DNA of 64,000 nt, from NCBI GenBank assembly GCA_963920635.1, contig OY987307.1:21033735-21097734 (forward strand), in the 5' to 3' direction. Under the pieces are notes generated by a model. It saw only the letters and a list, made by a program, of their open reading frames with translations, was not told where the DNA came from and searched no databases. Below, piece after piece: positions 42,027-52,969 of this stretch (the stretch's first letter is position 1; each line of letters begins with the position of its first letter). Both the position numbers and the translations under genes were made by a program. The DNA comes from Pseudeuparius sepicola (Eukaryota > Arthropoda > Insecta > Coleoptera > Anthribidae).

Positions 42027-42375
42027 TATCTTATAGAAGCTCTTATAGAAGCTATTATAGAAGCTCTAAAGTAAAATTATAAAACTTCTTTAAGATATAC
42101 TTGTTTAGGACAGAAATATTTTAACAACGACTACAAGTTAACTATAAAACCTGCCTTAAAACGTCCATAAAACTTTTCAGTTTTATTGCAAATTTAAGAA
42201 GCTCATTGAAAGTATGTTTTATTTTATAACATTCCATAAAATAAGACTAAATAATATTATATCCGTCATACGTCTTTGAGCTAGACATTCCGTAGATATT
42301 TATATGTCTTCAAAGATGCAATAAGGTTTTATAGTATAGGATACAATAATTATCGTTACCCCAGAATTATATTAA
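42027..42375 (+). repeat. Direct repeat, second copy (pair with 41465-41770)
   Basis: Second copy about 570 bases downstream of the first. It starts with TTATAGAAGCTCTTATAGAAG units and carries TTTATTGCAAATTTAAGAAG, ATAACATTCCATAAAATAAG and TTTGAGCTAGACATTCC in the same order. Confidence 0.85.
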
Positions 42376-42531
42376 TAATCTAATAAACCACTGGCAGAGG
42401 GTGTTTGTTTACTATATTATAGTAATTTAATTTATAACGCATTACCTAATTATTATTGAAAAAGCATATAAATGTCATTTATAAATTGAAAAAGTTCTGC
42501 AAAGAACTAATTATACATGCATATGACATAA

Positions 42532-45181
42532 CCCAATAAACACACACACGTTGATTAAACGTTTTAAAATGTCAAGACACCAATTGAAAAAAGCGTGTCT
42601 TCCATACGTAGAATCAACTTTTAGATGTCGCGGTTTTAAACGTGAGAATGTACGCATAAAGAAACGTTTTGTTTTAGTTTATAAAATATTCCAATTTCAC
42701 GTATTGTTAAAAGATTGCTTTAACGTTCTTCCCAACGTGTTGTTTTAGTGTCTAAATTAATAATATTATACGTACCGTTCAACGAGTATTTTATTGTAAC
42801 GTTATATCTTATTGCAGTTTTAACGTAAATTAGACGTTAAATTATGTGTCTAAAAAACGTGTTTTCTTAACAACACTTTAACGTATTGTACCCGAAGTAA
42901 TATAGAATATTAATTTGTTGTTTAAAAATTGTATGCAAAATGTCCCGTTAAAAAATAGTAAACAATTATATAGTATAACAATTTGAATTATAAGTAATGA
43001 AAATATGACATTCCTGGTCTGACAATCAACACTATTACAAGACATTTTCTTTTTAAATGTTTTATTTTTAAAATAAAAAATCCAAAAAGATTAATAATTT
43101 TTTTCGAATCTTAACTAATTATTAAATTAGTTGAATAATTGTCATAACCATCGAATTTTTGACATACATTTCATACCTAGAACAATTTGTTTCAAGGAAA
43201 CTGCCATCATTTAATATATTGTTTTGTTAATGGTGCCGCGGTGGCGTCGCTCGTACCGGCGCTGACTTTTTAGACTGCATGTTTTTCTGCCTTCGATCGA
43301 CCTTGGTTCGAGGCAGGCGCATGCATAATATGTCTTTAAAGAAAAACACCGCTATGGCCAAGAGCGCTGGACAAATGTGGGTTCACGGTATTGCTCCTAA
43401 ATAGCTTTACCCGTGTGATTCACTAATTGTCCTACACTCACTGGGATTACTACGGTTTTCTAGGGTTTTCCGTAGTACTTGAGCGAATGCTATCCTAGTT
43501 CTATCGGGAAAAAAGTCGGCCCTAGCCGCAAATGGCAACGAAGACAAAATAATAGTAATTGCCCCCCTCCCCCGCACAAGCATGTGGTTGCTTCTGGGGT
43601 ACTCCTAGTTTGGAGTATTGTGAGGGTGACAATTATTATTATTATTATTATTATTATTAATATTAAGTTGAATAATATTACAAAAAAGGTTCCTTCATCT
43701 TTGAACTTTTCATTTTTTTATTTCTTGTGGGTCACTCATCTGTAAGAACGTTCCAATAAAATGCTATGTTTTGTTATTTTGTTTTTTGTTATATTTTTCC
43801 GAAAAATATTAAAATTAAATAACATTTTGTGTTATGAAATACTGAGTAGGTATGAAGTATATAAGAACTTACAATGTGTAAAAATATATGAACTACGAAC
43901 TACTTATTATTTAAATAAAGTTACATGCAAGTCACAATACTTATTTTTGTTTCTTTCCCTGATCTAGTCTAGTCCCTGAATGTTTTAACCATTCCTTGAC
44001 TGTCCAAGCAACCTGGTTATCATTTCTTTCGAGAAACTGGGAAGTTCTATTTTGCTGCCTCTAAAACAAGAATGATCAAAATTTAACAAAGCTATATAAA
44101 ATAAATAGGAGGCGATGGACAATGTAAACTTCAAAAAATCGTATATTATGATGTAGATCCTTTGGAGTATTGTATTAGTATAGAAAATAAAATTTTGAGA
44201 ATAGCTCTAAAAAATAATAAATTGTCTTTGGTTCAAGTGATACACACTGTATATTAACACATAATGCCCATAAAACGAACAGTCAAAAAAGATTAGTGTG
44301 TAGTTACCCATAACCTAGCAACAATCCCTATTAATTGTAAATTGAGTATACTAAACACGCAGAGCAAGAGTTTTGATAGATGTACTCACCCAAAATAAGA
44401 AAAAATCACTATTTACACCTATTTATTCAGCAAACCTGTTGTACACATGCTTATCTAGCTGTGACGATTTTTCTAATGTTGATCTGACGCAATAATAGAA
44501 CCGTGCATCGAGTATTCTCCAGTCGCGCGGTCACGTGATCTTCTGTCCACCAATCACATACATTGGTTTATTAAAAGCCGTTAGTTGCGCGTTTATATAA
44601 ACTATATAAATACGTTCAAATAATACCATATTTTTACGTTATATTTTAACGTTAGTTGTAGGTGTTTAATGAGCCCATATTTTAGAAATTGGTTTCGAGC
44701 AACGTTAAAAACACGTATTGATAAATGTCAAACATGTGATCCGTTTGTACGTTATTCTGACATAAAAATATTGACTACTATATTTTCGTCAAAAAAACAC
44801 GATTATAAAACGTTTGTTATTTCTAGACGTTAAATTAATTTAATTAGATATTAGTTATAACGTTTAAAAGACGTTAATTGTATTGGACCTTTTAATTTAT
44901 TATCAACACGTTAAAAAAACGTGTGTAAGATGCTAATATGGTTATAATGTAAGTTATAAAAACGTGTCGTAATATAATAAATTTAACACTTCAAAATAAC
45001 GTCATATTAACCTAAAACTTTTCTTACCTTAGATTTTGGTTAAAAATGTTCGTAAAAAGAACGTTGAATAAAAACGGTGTTTTTTTTATCAAAATAAAAC
45101 GGTTGATTTTCTAACGTACACGTATTATCAACCAATGACACGTTGATTTTACGTTTAATAAACGTAAGTGTGTTTATTGGG
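42532..45181. mobile_element. 2.65-kb element with CCCAATAAACACAC ends and ACGTT subterminal motifs
   Basis: The left end CCCAATAAACACACACACGT (42532) faces ACGTAAGTGTGTTTATTGGG (45162-45181). The first and last 350 bases are packed with AACGTT, AAACGT and ACGTTAA words in both orientations (42550-42900 and 44630-45170), as expected for reiterated transposase sites. The interior has a SINE (43228-43660) and no clear transposase. I could not determine the target duplication, and the superfamily is unknown. Confidence 0.6.
43228..43660 (+). mobile_element. SINE with (ATT)n tail
   Basis: The 5' part TGGTGCCGCGGTGGCGTCGC resembles a tRNA-type head, and GGTTCGAGGCAGG (43304) is close to a Pol III B box. 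The body is GC-richer than its surroundings. It ends CTAGTTTGGAGTATTGTGAG, then GGTGACA and a pure ATT repeat (43632-43660). An 88-codon frame crossing the tail is fortuitous. No target duplication was confirmed. Confidence 0.6.
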
Positions 45182-45420
45182 AACTGGAGTCCTTGTGTTC
45201 TCCAAGGTAGGGAAATTGGCGTGCAGTCATGTGCCTGCTTCCGCATTTTTTACCATATTACTTTCTCCGCGCGATCCAGCTATAATTTGTGTTAATTAAA
45301 TGTTCTATAATATGTTTCACTTACTGAGTTATGAACTAGACATTCATCTTGCCTTCCTACATTCCAGAATTCTGCGGTTAATCGAACACACCCTGTATTA
45401 TCGTTAACGCTTCGTTTAGT
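45182..45420. other. Spacer with a lone MITE terminus
   Basis: Contains CACACCCTGTATTATC at 45387, the outward end of an otherwise missing CAGGGTG-type element. Nothing else is recognised. Confidence 0.35.
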
Positions 45421-46932
45421 TAGTTCCATACCCTCCTAAGAGTTAGTACTAAAAAGTCACACCACCACCAGCATCGGGAGGAGGGGGTGAAAAGGGCAGG
45501 AAATTCTTATTTTTCACAGTTTTGCGTGAATATCTAGTAAACTATAAGGTTTAGCACAAACGTCATTCTATACGTAAATGATACACATTAAATTCGGAAC
45601 AAGAATTGTTATATACAGAATTATGGTAAAGTGAACAGTTTCCATGATACGGAGGGGTAATGATTTATTTGTTTTTATTTCACGAATTTTTTGTTGAAAA
45701 AACTTAAAATGATTACAGTATAAATTTGTAACTTAATAATGTATGTAGAATATATATATATATATATATATATAGATATATCTACGCATATATAGATTTA
45801 TATTACACCTATAGATTGTTATTTTTTGTCACAACAATGTTGTGACTACATGACTGTAAATATGTCCAATACAAGTTAGTAGCCTTAGTTAATTTGTACT
45901 CGCTTTTTGCCCTCATTCGTTATAGCGTTCTGATTTCCATTCGTTCTTTTATGTCAAATCATTCCCATATCTAATTTGTCCTTAGCTGTGAAAAACAAGA
46001 AAATATATTAAACAATATTGAAAAATGGGAGGGAAATCAAAATGATACAAAAGGTTATAAGTTAATCATTAATTGCGTTATCAGTCAGCACCAAATAGTT
46101 CACTCGGGCTGGTGAGAGGAAACAAATCTTCGTGTTCTTCGTCCACTTGAGAATCATCATTTAAATCGTCGTCGATGATTACAGTATCTCTATTGAGACA
46201 TGCAAGTCCTAAGCAATTGCTGCACATACTTGAACAATTGAGACCACTTCTTCGACACTCTCAGTTTTGAACGCATCCATCTTTGCAGAAGCGTACGATG
46301 AGGATTGTTTAATATATATTTTCTTGTTTTTCACATGAGCTTCCTATTCATGACTTTCTCATTTTTACAAGCTAATTACAAATTAGATATGGGAATGATT
46401 TGACATAAAAGAACGAATGGAAATCAGAACGCTATAATGAATAAGGGCAAAAAGTGACTACAAATTAACTAAGGCTACTAACTTGTATTGGACATATTTA
46501 CAGTAATATACTTATGAGGTTATGTTGTGTCAAAAAAGAACAATTTATGGGTGTAATATGTATCTATATATGCATAGATATATCTATATATATTCTACAT
46601 ACATTATTAAGTTACTAATTTATACTGTAATCATTTTAAGTTTTTTCAACAAAAACTACGTGAAATAAAAACAAAGAAATCTTTACCCCTCCATATCATG
46701 GAAACCGTTCATTTTACCATAATTCTCTATATATAACAATTCTTGTTCGGAATTTAATGTATATCATTTTCGTATATATTGACGTTTGCGCTAAACCTCA
46801 TAGTTTACTAGATATTCACGCAAAACTGTGAAAAATAAGAATTTCCTGCCCTTTTCACCCCCTCCCCCCGAAACCCGACGCTGGTGGTGGTGTAACTTTT
46901 TAGTACTAACTCTTAGGAGGGTATGGAACTAT
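45421..46932 (-). mobile_element. 1.5-kb foldback with a cysteine-rich coding end at its centre
   Basis: TAGTTCCATACCCTCCTAAG (45421) faces CTTAGGAGGGTATGGAACTA (46911-46930). The arms run about 600 bases each, to about 46020 and 46310, with the landmarks ACCACCACCAGC/GCTGGTGGTGGT, GTCCAATACAAGTTAGTAGC and GAACGAATGGAAATCAGAAC. A TA microsatellite lies in the left arm (45751-45777). The 290-base centre is unique and encodes a Cys-rich C-terminus on the minus strand. Confidence 0.85.
46081..46302 (-). pseudogene. Cysteine-rich (CXC-like) protein C-terminus, acidic tail
   Basis: Reading the minus strand from 46302: FCKDGCVQN, a stop, ECRRSGLNCSSMCSN, CLGLACLN, then an acidic tail (IDDDLNDDSQVDEEHEDLF) and a stop at 46081-46083. 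The cysteine spacing C-x3-C-x3-[stop]-x-CRRSGLxCS-x2-C-x2-C-x4-C looks like a zinc-binding CXC motif of the Tesmin type. The in-frame TGA stands where the pattern predicts Cys, one base from TGT/TGC. The same arrangement occurs at 62640-62978. I do not know the full-length protein, but its position in palindromic elements suggests a transposon gene. It is non-functional here. Confidence 0.6.
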
Positions 46933-47845
46933 TTCGCGCTAGAAAGGACTTTTTTTTGGATGTTTGGGTTTGGCCTAATTTTGTGTTAGTTTTACTGTAC
47001 TACAAGTTGTTGAAGTTATTTTTGGAGTTAACCTTTAAAGTTTAGTTCTTTTAATGCTGGCATTTATGAATTTTCCTGGTAACTTGGAAAAGTTTTCTTT
47101 TAATTAGTTTGATTCAGGTTTCTGTGTCGACAAACCCAATTAAAAATTAAATACCTATGTATACCTACTTATGTGAGTAATTGACGAATGGAAAAAATAT
47201 ACGTATATTCTATGATGTTCCACACCTACTACTTATTAATTCGATGTTATGATTCAAGGAAGACAAGTTTAAGCATATACCTTTCCTTCCTATTTAATCA
47301 AACTTCTGCCTTCTGCCCTTACCCCAATGATACTCTTCCACTTCTTATAAGATAAATAAGTCAAATCCCTACATCCTGCAACCATAACTCAGACCGAAGC
47401 CGCGGGAGTTTATAAACTTCGCCCGATTGCGTCGTATTTTACAGTTTGGGGTTTCATTTCTCGTCCAGACAACAAGGGCGAACAAAGTGGATTTACAAAA
47501 CGTTAAAATTGAAACTAAAGCGAAAACTTGCCGTGGTGACCAACGAACTTGTATAACGCGCTTGGAGCGACGAACGGGTTCGTTTACTAAATGTAAATAA
47601 TGTCCACCATAAGGCATATTTTTAATTCCTTCAGGCATAGACAATGCTACACATAGACCGTCATTGTTGAAATTTTCGCACGCTACACCAAATATTTTGC
47701 ACAACATTTTATATAAAAACTAATAACTAAATTAAAATACCTAGACCTGAACTTAGTACCTATCGAGCCCTAAGAATTGTAAGACATCGCAATTTATCTG
47801 TTTTAATTTACGTTCGCTCCAAAATTAAAGTTTGAGAGTAGGTGT
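46933..47845. other. Interval without a supported gene
   Basis: A 112-codon minus frame (47369-47707) opens with Met and is less AT-rich than its surroundings, but it has no recognisable domain. It could be a diverged transposon fragment. Confidence 0.3.
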
Positions 47846-47915
47846 CAGAGGCGGATTATCCATAAGGCAAACTAGGCACGTGCCTAGGGGCGCGAGGTTA
47901 CAAAGGGGCGGCGCG
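47846..47915 (+). mobile_element. hAT-like terminus (CAGAGGCGGATTATCC)
   Basis: CAGAGGCGGATTATCCATAA, followed by GGCAAACTAGGCACGTGCCT and AGGGGCGC, is a form I recall from hAT transposon ends in animals. No matching opposite end was found within the next 2 kb, so it is a lone terminus or a truncated element. Confidence 0.4.
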
Positions 47916-48436
47916 GGCTCGGAATTTAACAAAAATGTAGACGCAGAAACCTTTAATTTTGAAATAAATAATTCATAACATATTAATAAATTCTTTTAAG
48001 CTTTTACATAATTAATTATAACACACCACCATCATCATCTGTCAACACACATACACAGTCAGATCTGTTTCACAGAGAGACATCATGGATTTCCACATTC
48101 GTTCTGTCCCTCTTGCTTTCTTCACTCTCATCACGTATTTCATTCACGCCTAAGGGTAAGTACACGTGTCCTGGCCTACCTAATTACACCTACTAGTATT
48201 ACCTTGGAGTGACCGAAACCGCCTCCTCTTTAATATACCTGGCAAGTGTCAAGTGATGTCCTTCAGTGGTTCACATATACCTAATAGTATAATCACCAAC
48301 TACCAGCTATGCAATGAGACAATGGGGAACTTGCACAAAAATTAAATTTGAAAAATATTACTTTCAAACGTAATTTATTGCTAATAAATGATGTTTAGTG
48401 GCATATCAGGTAAGGATATCAATTGAAAAAAATGCA

Positions 48437-48506
48437 CTCCAGCCGGGACTTGAACCCGGGACTCCTACTGTGGCCGTAGGCACTTTAACCAACTAAGCTA
48501 CCGGAG
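48437..48506 (-). tRNA. tRNA-like sequence, tandem unit 1
   Basis: Minus strand: acceptor CTCCGGT pairs with GCTGGAG and D stem GCTT with AAGT. The anticodon stem CCTAC/GTAGG encloses GGCCACA, and the T arm CCGGG-TTCAAGT-CCCGG is perfect. The A box TAGCTTAGTTGG and B box GGTTCAAGTCC match consensus, and a T run follows 5 bases after the 3' end. The loop would give anticodon CCA but has G instead of the universal U33, so it is probably a tRNA pseudogene or a tRNA-derived RNA. Transcription is plausible. Confidence 0.5.
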
Positions 48507-48844
48507 ATATGGGTTCCATCGGCTAGGTGTTATTTATTCCAATTGATATATAGTTAGTAGCGGTGAGATGTAGAAGACTTCGGCGTCTTCTACAGCTACT
48601 AGAAGGGGTTAGAGGGTGTAGGGAAACCATTCATTATTGTTGGTTATGTAAACTTCCTATTTGTTCTTCCACCCACAATATTCGACATATAGCGACTTAA
48701 TGCAAGTATCGAACGTGGAAATTCTAACACAATGTCAAAGCCAGAATATGAAACACAGAAAGATTTTTAGCACCTGTAATAATTATAAATAATAAATGAT
48801 GTTTAGTGGCATATCAGGTAAGGATATCAATTGAAAAAAATGCA

Positions 48845-48914
48845 CTCCAGCCGGGACTTGAACCCGGGACTCCTACTGTGGCCGTAGGCACTTTAACCAA
48901 CTAAGCTACCGGAG
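48845..48914 (-). tRNA. tRNA-like sequence, tandem unit 2
   Basis: Identical by eye to the copy at 48437-48506, with the same stems, Pol III boxes and downstream T run. The missing U33 is shared, so the defect predates the amplification. Confidence 0.5.
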
Positions 48915-49255
48915 ATATGGGTTCCATCGGCTAGGTGTTATTTATTCCAATTGATATATAGTTAGTAGCGGTGAGATGTAGAAGACTTCGGCGTCTTCTA
49001 CAGCTACTAGAAGGGGTTAGAGCGTGTAGGGAAACCATTCATTATTGTTGGTTATGTAAACTTCCTATTTGTTCTTCCACCCACAATATTCGACATATAG
49101 CGACTTAATGCAAGTATCGAACGTGGAAATTCTAACACAATGTCAAAGCCAGAATATGAAACACAGAAAGATTTTTAGCACCTGTAATAATTATAAATAA
49201 TAAATGATGTTTAGTGGCATATCAGGTAAGGATATCAATTGAAAAAAAAAATGCA

Positions 49256-49325
49256 CTCCAGCCGGGACTTGAACCCGGGACTCCTACTGTGGCCGTAGGC
49301 ACTTTAACCAACTAAGCTACCGGAG
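49256..49325 (-). tRNA. tRNA-like sequence, tandem unit 3
   Basis: Third copy with identical body. Its downstream T run is three bases longer than in the other two units (A's on the plus strand at about 49242-49250). Confidence 0.5.
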
Positions 49326-49485
49326 ATATGGGTTCCATCGGCTAGGTGTTATTTATTCCAATTGATATATAGTTAGTAGCGGTGAGATGTAGAAGACTTC
49401 GGCGTCTTCTACAGCTACTAGAAGGGGTTAGAGCGTGTAGGGAAACCATTCATTATTGTTGGTTATGTAAACTTCCTATTTGTTC

Positions 49486-50419
49486 CTTCTACGCCCTTAT
49501 TTCAACCCTTTCGCCACCTGCAACACTCAAGCCATTGGTTTTCCGAAGAGAGGTTCTATTGATTAATCATTTAATGAACACGGCTTGCGTGAAAATATCG
49601 AATCGAATTATGAAAAATGAAAAATCGAATTTTCCATATGTTATCCCCAGGGGCCACTTGTAAATTTACCTTCATTCTACTCAGCATCGATGTACTTTTC
49701 AACCCTCTTCGAGGCTAGTATGCGAAAATGGGGCACCTAAATCTGTCACTATCTGACGGTCTATAACTATTTCGTAGTTACAAGCAAAAAAACGGGGACT
49801 TTTTTTGTGAAAGTGACTTTTTGTTATTTTAAAAAGATGTAAGGTTTGAATTCGTATGAACCTTTTTTGTTTTGCTTCAGCTTTTTCATTTGTGACTTTT
49901 TTGTAAACTGATCGACACGTCAATAAAAACTAGGTAATTTAAAATTACGCGTAAAGTGGATTGTCGAATTTTCGTTTTTAGCCAATAATTCTGTCAAATC
50001 TCAAAAGAATTCTAAAAACGATACATCACTGTATTTGAAATAAAAATGGCTTTAAAATGATGCGCCACAAGGGGGTAGTTCCATTTGAAATTTTAAAGTT
50101 AGGGTTGCTAGGGATTAGGGGGATGAGCATATCGGGTTGGCTTGACTGTCAAAAAAGCTCCCCCCAAGAACAAATATCGACGGGTCTCGGCGAATTTTCA
50201 AATACTCTTCGGTTTTCTAATTTTTTGGGGGTCAAGTTTTCGTTGGGAAACACTGTATAGTGGAAAATATTGGAATAGAATGGATTTGGAGCTAAAAAAC
50301 TTATGTGGAATGCTATATAACTATCCTCACGGACCAATAATATAAAGCAGTACTGCTACTTACCTTAATTGACTGAAGAAACCGACCAGTTGGTTTGGAT
50401 CTGGAAAAAAACAAAACTT
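49486..50419. other. Interval with a foldback terminus, no supported gene
   Basis: ATCTGTCACTATCTGACGGT at 49741 matches the end of the foldback at 14073-16714 with small differences. CACTGTATAG at about 50251 resembles a MITE end. The short frames at 49699-50345 overlap one another on both strands and have no motif. Confidence 0.35.
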
Positions 50420-50760
50420 ATTTCAGTGTTTTGTTTGGCGAGTTCCGAGTTGTTCCCGGCATGCGGCATTCCAGACCGTTCGCAATTTCCGTGGCGCCGC
50501 CACGAAAGTAGTTATAAAATGCTTCGCCGCGCAAACAATAAAAACTATACGGCCGAAATTGTTTTCCGACCCCCCCCCCCCCCCGAAACTTTGCTTATTA
50601 CACGTCCCCACGTGGATCGCATAAAACTGTGTAAACTTTGCAAATTAAAACTCCGGTTTTATAATTTACCGCGGTTTTTGTGCCGTTTTTTTTGCTCTTT
50701 TTCCCCAGCTATAAAAAACGCCCGCTCGGCCAGGTGTACGCGTGCAAAATAAATATTTAC
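50420..50760. other. GC-rich island 5
   Basis: CpG-containing segment with a C17-18 run at about 50569-50585 and several ATAAAA/TTTTAT words. The 127-codon plus frame crossing it lacks a recognisable domain. No transposon ends. Confidence 0.35.
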
Positions 50761-51165
50761 CGGTTGTTTTTGTTTATGCTGATGTAGGCCCCAATGATTT
50801 TCATTAGAAACATTAAGTAAAGAAAAACGAGAAATATCGCGTTCCAAAACTCAATAACAATTCTGCATTCAGTTTTAATTTAAGAGTTTTCATCAGGTGA
50901 GTATAGAAAGAAGTATAGAACAAACCTTTGACTTATTTTAGTGTCGATTTCTGAGCATTTAAGCCAGACAATAATAACATCCTTGGGCAACCATTGTTTT
51001 TCTGTATTTTTTTATTTTAAATAGCTAGTCAAATCGTCTATGAAATTTGTGTTTTGTTATTACTTTGTAAAAAGTGTCTACATTTAATGTTATTTTAGGA
51101 TTTGTGTGAAAAATTTAAAATCTTGGATATTGGCTATTTGAGAAACTTTGTATTACCATGGCTTA
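50761..51165. other. AT-rich interval, nothing recognised
   Basis: No coding signal, terminal repeats or known motifs seen. Confidence 0.35.
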
Positions 51166-51612
51166 ATTCCTTAAGCTATGGTATTACCATAGCTGCGACA
51201 CTCAAGCCCCCGGCGGGAGTCAAAACAGAGTCTGGCGGAATGAAGCCGGAGTGAAGCGTATCGGGGCCGGACTAAACGTTTTCTCCCAAGGATGGGCAAA
51301 GGCAGAGAGGCTTGTGCAGAGGCTGGTTGAACGAGCCATGCATAATCATTACACGTATTTAGTTACAACGTATAGATAGTATTTTTTGTCTAATGATTCA
51401 TTTTTCACTTAATATTTTGGGTTGAAAATTAAACTTGAAATATTTTGCAATACGACCCTGTCTGATTCGTTACGTCCGCAGTCCAACCGGGTCGAATCAA
51501 CCAGCCGTCTGCCCCACCGCCGCCAAAACTGGCTCCGCCTAAAATGCTCCCACAGAAAGCATGTAAAAAAAGAGAGTGTCGCAGCTAGTTATTCCTTAAG
51601 CTATGGTATTAC
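51166..51612. mobile_element. GC-rich insert with inverted ends and a 22-bp flanking direct repeat
   Basis: AGCTGCGACACTC (51191) faces GAGTGTCGCAGCT (51574-51586). Immediately outside, ATTCCTTAAGCTATGGTATTAC occurs at both sides (51166-51187 and 51591-51612) as a 22-base direct repeat. The insert is GC-rich at both ends with an AT-rich middle, and has no convincing open frame. A 22-base target duplication is too long for common cut-and-paste transposons, so the flanks may instead be part of the element. Confidence 0.6.
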
Positions 51613-51689
51613 TACGCATCTACATTTTGTGACACTTAATGAATGCTGTTGTCTATCAAATTTATTTCGTTTGGATATCTTTAACGGTC

Positions 51690-52130
51690 GGAAAAAAAAA
51701 TTATACAGGGTAGGTATATAACCGCCTGACCTTTTTTTGTTTGAAAGGCCTCCAAAAACTGCATCATAAGCAGCCTAAGCTTTCTTTATACCCCCGATTT
51801 TCACGAATACCATTTAGCGAATTTTTGTATATAAAATCTGACACCGCAGCGTTAATCAGGACACCCCAAGACCCCCATATACAAAATTTGAACAAAAAAT
51901 ATATGGGGTATTCCATTCTGCAGGGCGTCAAATTTGAGCAAAATATTAATTTTATATAGCCATCTGGAAATACAAGTGTGCCATGGAATCCCCTCAAAAC
52001 AGTTGAATGGCCAAGAGGGCCACTCAATGTGTTGGTGCGTAAAGATTCAATACAAAAATATACAAGGTATATTTCTCTGCGCCATCTCAAAATGCAAAAT
52101 TTTTATGAAATTTCACGCGGGTTAAGGGTG
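51690..52130 (+). repeat. Half copy of the AATCTGACACC foldback family
   Basis: Bases 51780-52130 (CCCCGATTTTCACGAATACC, AAATCTGACACCGCAGCGTT, GGACACCCCAAGACC, TCCCCTCAAAACAGTTGAAT) match the left arm of the foldback at 57405-58385 and the complement of its right arm. Only one arm is present here. The frames at 51741-52125 are arm by-products. Confidence 0.65.
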
Positions 52131-52686
52131 CTCTGGAATTATTGAAAAACTATTAATAAACAAAAAAGTAATTTATTTCTTTATAAAATGACAACCAACA
52201 AATTAAGGACAATTTAAATTATTGGACCTCAGCAAAGTCACTGTAATTTTTTTACAGATTTTCAAAGAATTATCTGACGGTATGGTAACTCTGTATTAGG
52301 AAGCCATCGCTTCAATAATAAAGGGACCTTACGGCCAGTGGCTCTCCAACTGTCTCTAAATTTTGCTATCTAATATTGTACCCGCCTCTCATATTTTATT
52401 TATGTCAAGTCTGTCAAATCATTTTTGTTATAATAAACAGCACCCTTTTTTTGTGGATTAACAATTTTTTCTGGTACATTTGTGCATAAGGCTTGCATTA
52501 GGGATTCTTCGGAAATAGGCAATTTAGCTTTGCATATTCGACTCATTAACACTACCGGAGATGGTGTGTAATCCATATGTTTTAGTGGGGAATTTCATAT
52601 TGTAACTTGTAACAAGGTCATAATTTTTTATTTTCTGCACATTAATAGTTATTTACATTGCCAGATGCGTAAGTGAACTTTTTTGG
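52131..52686. other. AT-rich interval, no supported gene
   Basis: 52131-52215 continues the similarity to the loop of the 57.4-58.4 kb foldback (GTGCTCTGGAATTATTGAAA). The rest is unrecognised. Confidence 0.35.
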
Positions 52687-52755
52687 CCGAGGAGGTTGTT
52701 TAAAGACCGAGGCAACGCTAGCGTTGCCTCGGTCATTAAAAGTACCTCCGAGGTT
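52687..52755. repeat. Short palindrome with a perfect 30-base core
   Basis: GACCGAGGCAACGCT is followed immediately by its exact complement AGCGTTGCCTCGGTC (52705-52734). Imperfect arms continue outward (CCGAGGAGGT/ACCTCCGAGG). Zero-length loop; could form a cruciform or be a protein-binding site. Confidence 0.85.
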
Positions 52756-52969
52756 TGTTCAATCATCGTTTGGCTATAGACGTAAGCACACGAGGATTGA
52801 AACTCACGATTCGATCCTTGTTGATTTCTATATATTAGAAGATACTCGGTGATGAATCAAACGAGTTTTTTGGCTCCCCGCACGTATGCTTCTTCTGGTT
52901 TTTCCACCGAGCCGCGCCGCTTTGCCGAGTTCTTTTTATATGTCGATCGACCGACACACTCACATTGCT

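Larger units (their letters stand above)
48383..49485. repeat. Tandem array, 408-bp unit, 2.7 copies
   Basis: Units start at 48383, 48791 and 49199. The first two are 408 bases and the third ends at about 49485. They differ by only a few bases (for example GAGGGTGTAG versus GAGCGTGTAG at about 48613/49021, and three extra A's at about 49246). Each unit has a tRNA-like sequence on the minus strand and a perfect hairpin with GTAGAAGAC/GTCTTCTAC arms closed by TTCGGC. Near identity implies very recent amplification. Confidence 0.95.

Noticed and set aside
43980..44060. Possible mariner fragment on the minus strand (TSQFLERND...)
   Set aside because: Only about 15 residues of vague likeness, with no catalytic motif. 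Not strong enough to annotate.
46081..46302. Host CXC/Tesmin-type regulator exon
   Set aside because: It sits at the exact centre of a transposon-like palindrome, has an in-frame stop in place of a Cys, and recurs in a second palindrome, all favouring a mobile-element origin.
48383..49485. CRISPR-like or functional multi-copy tRNA cluster
   Set aside because: Unit length, eukaryotic context and lack of spacers exclude CRISPR. The missing U33 argues against functional tRNA genes.
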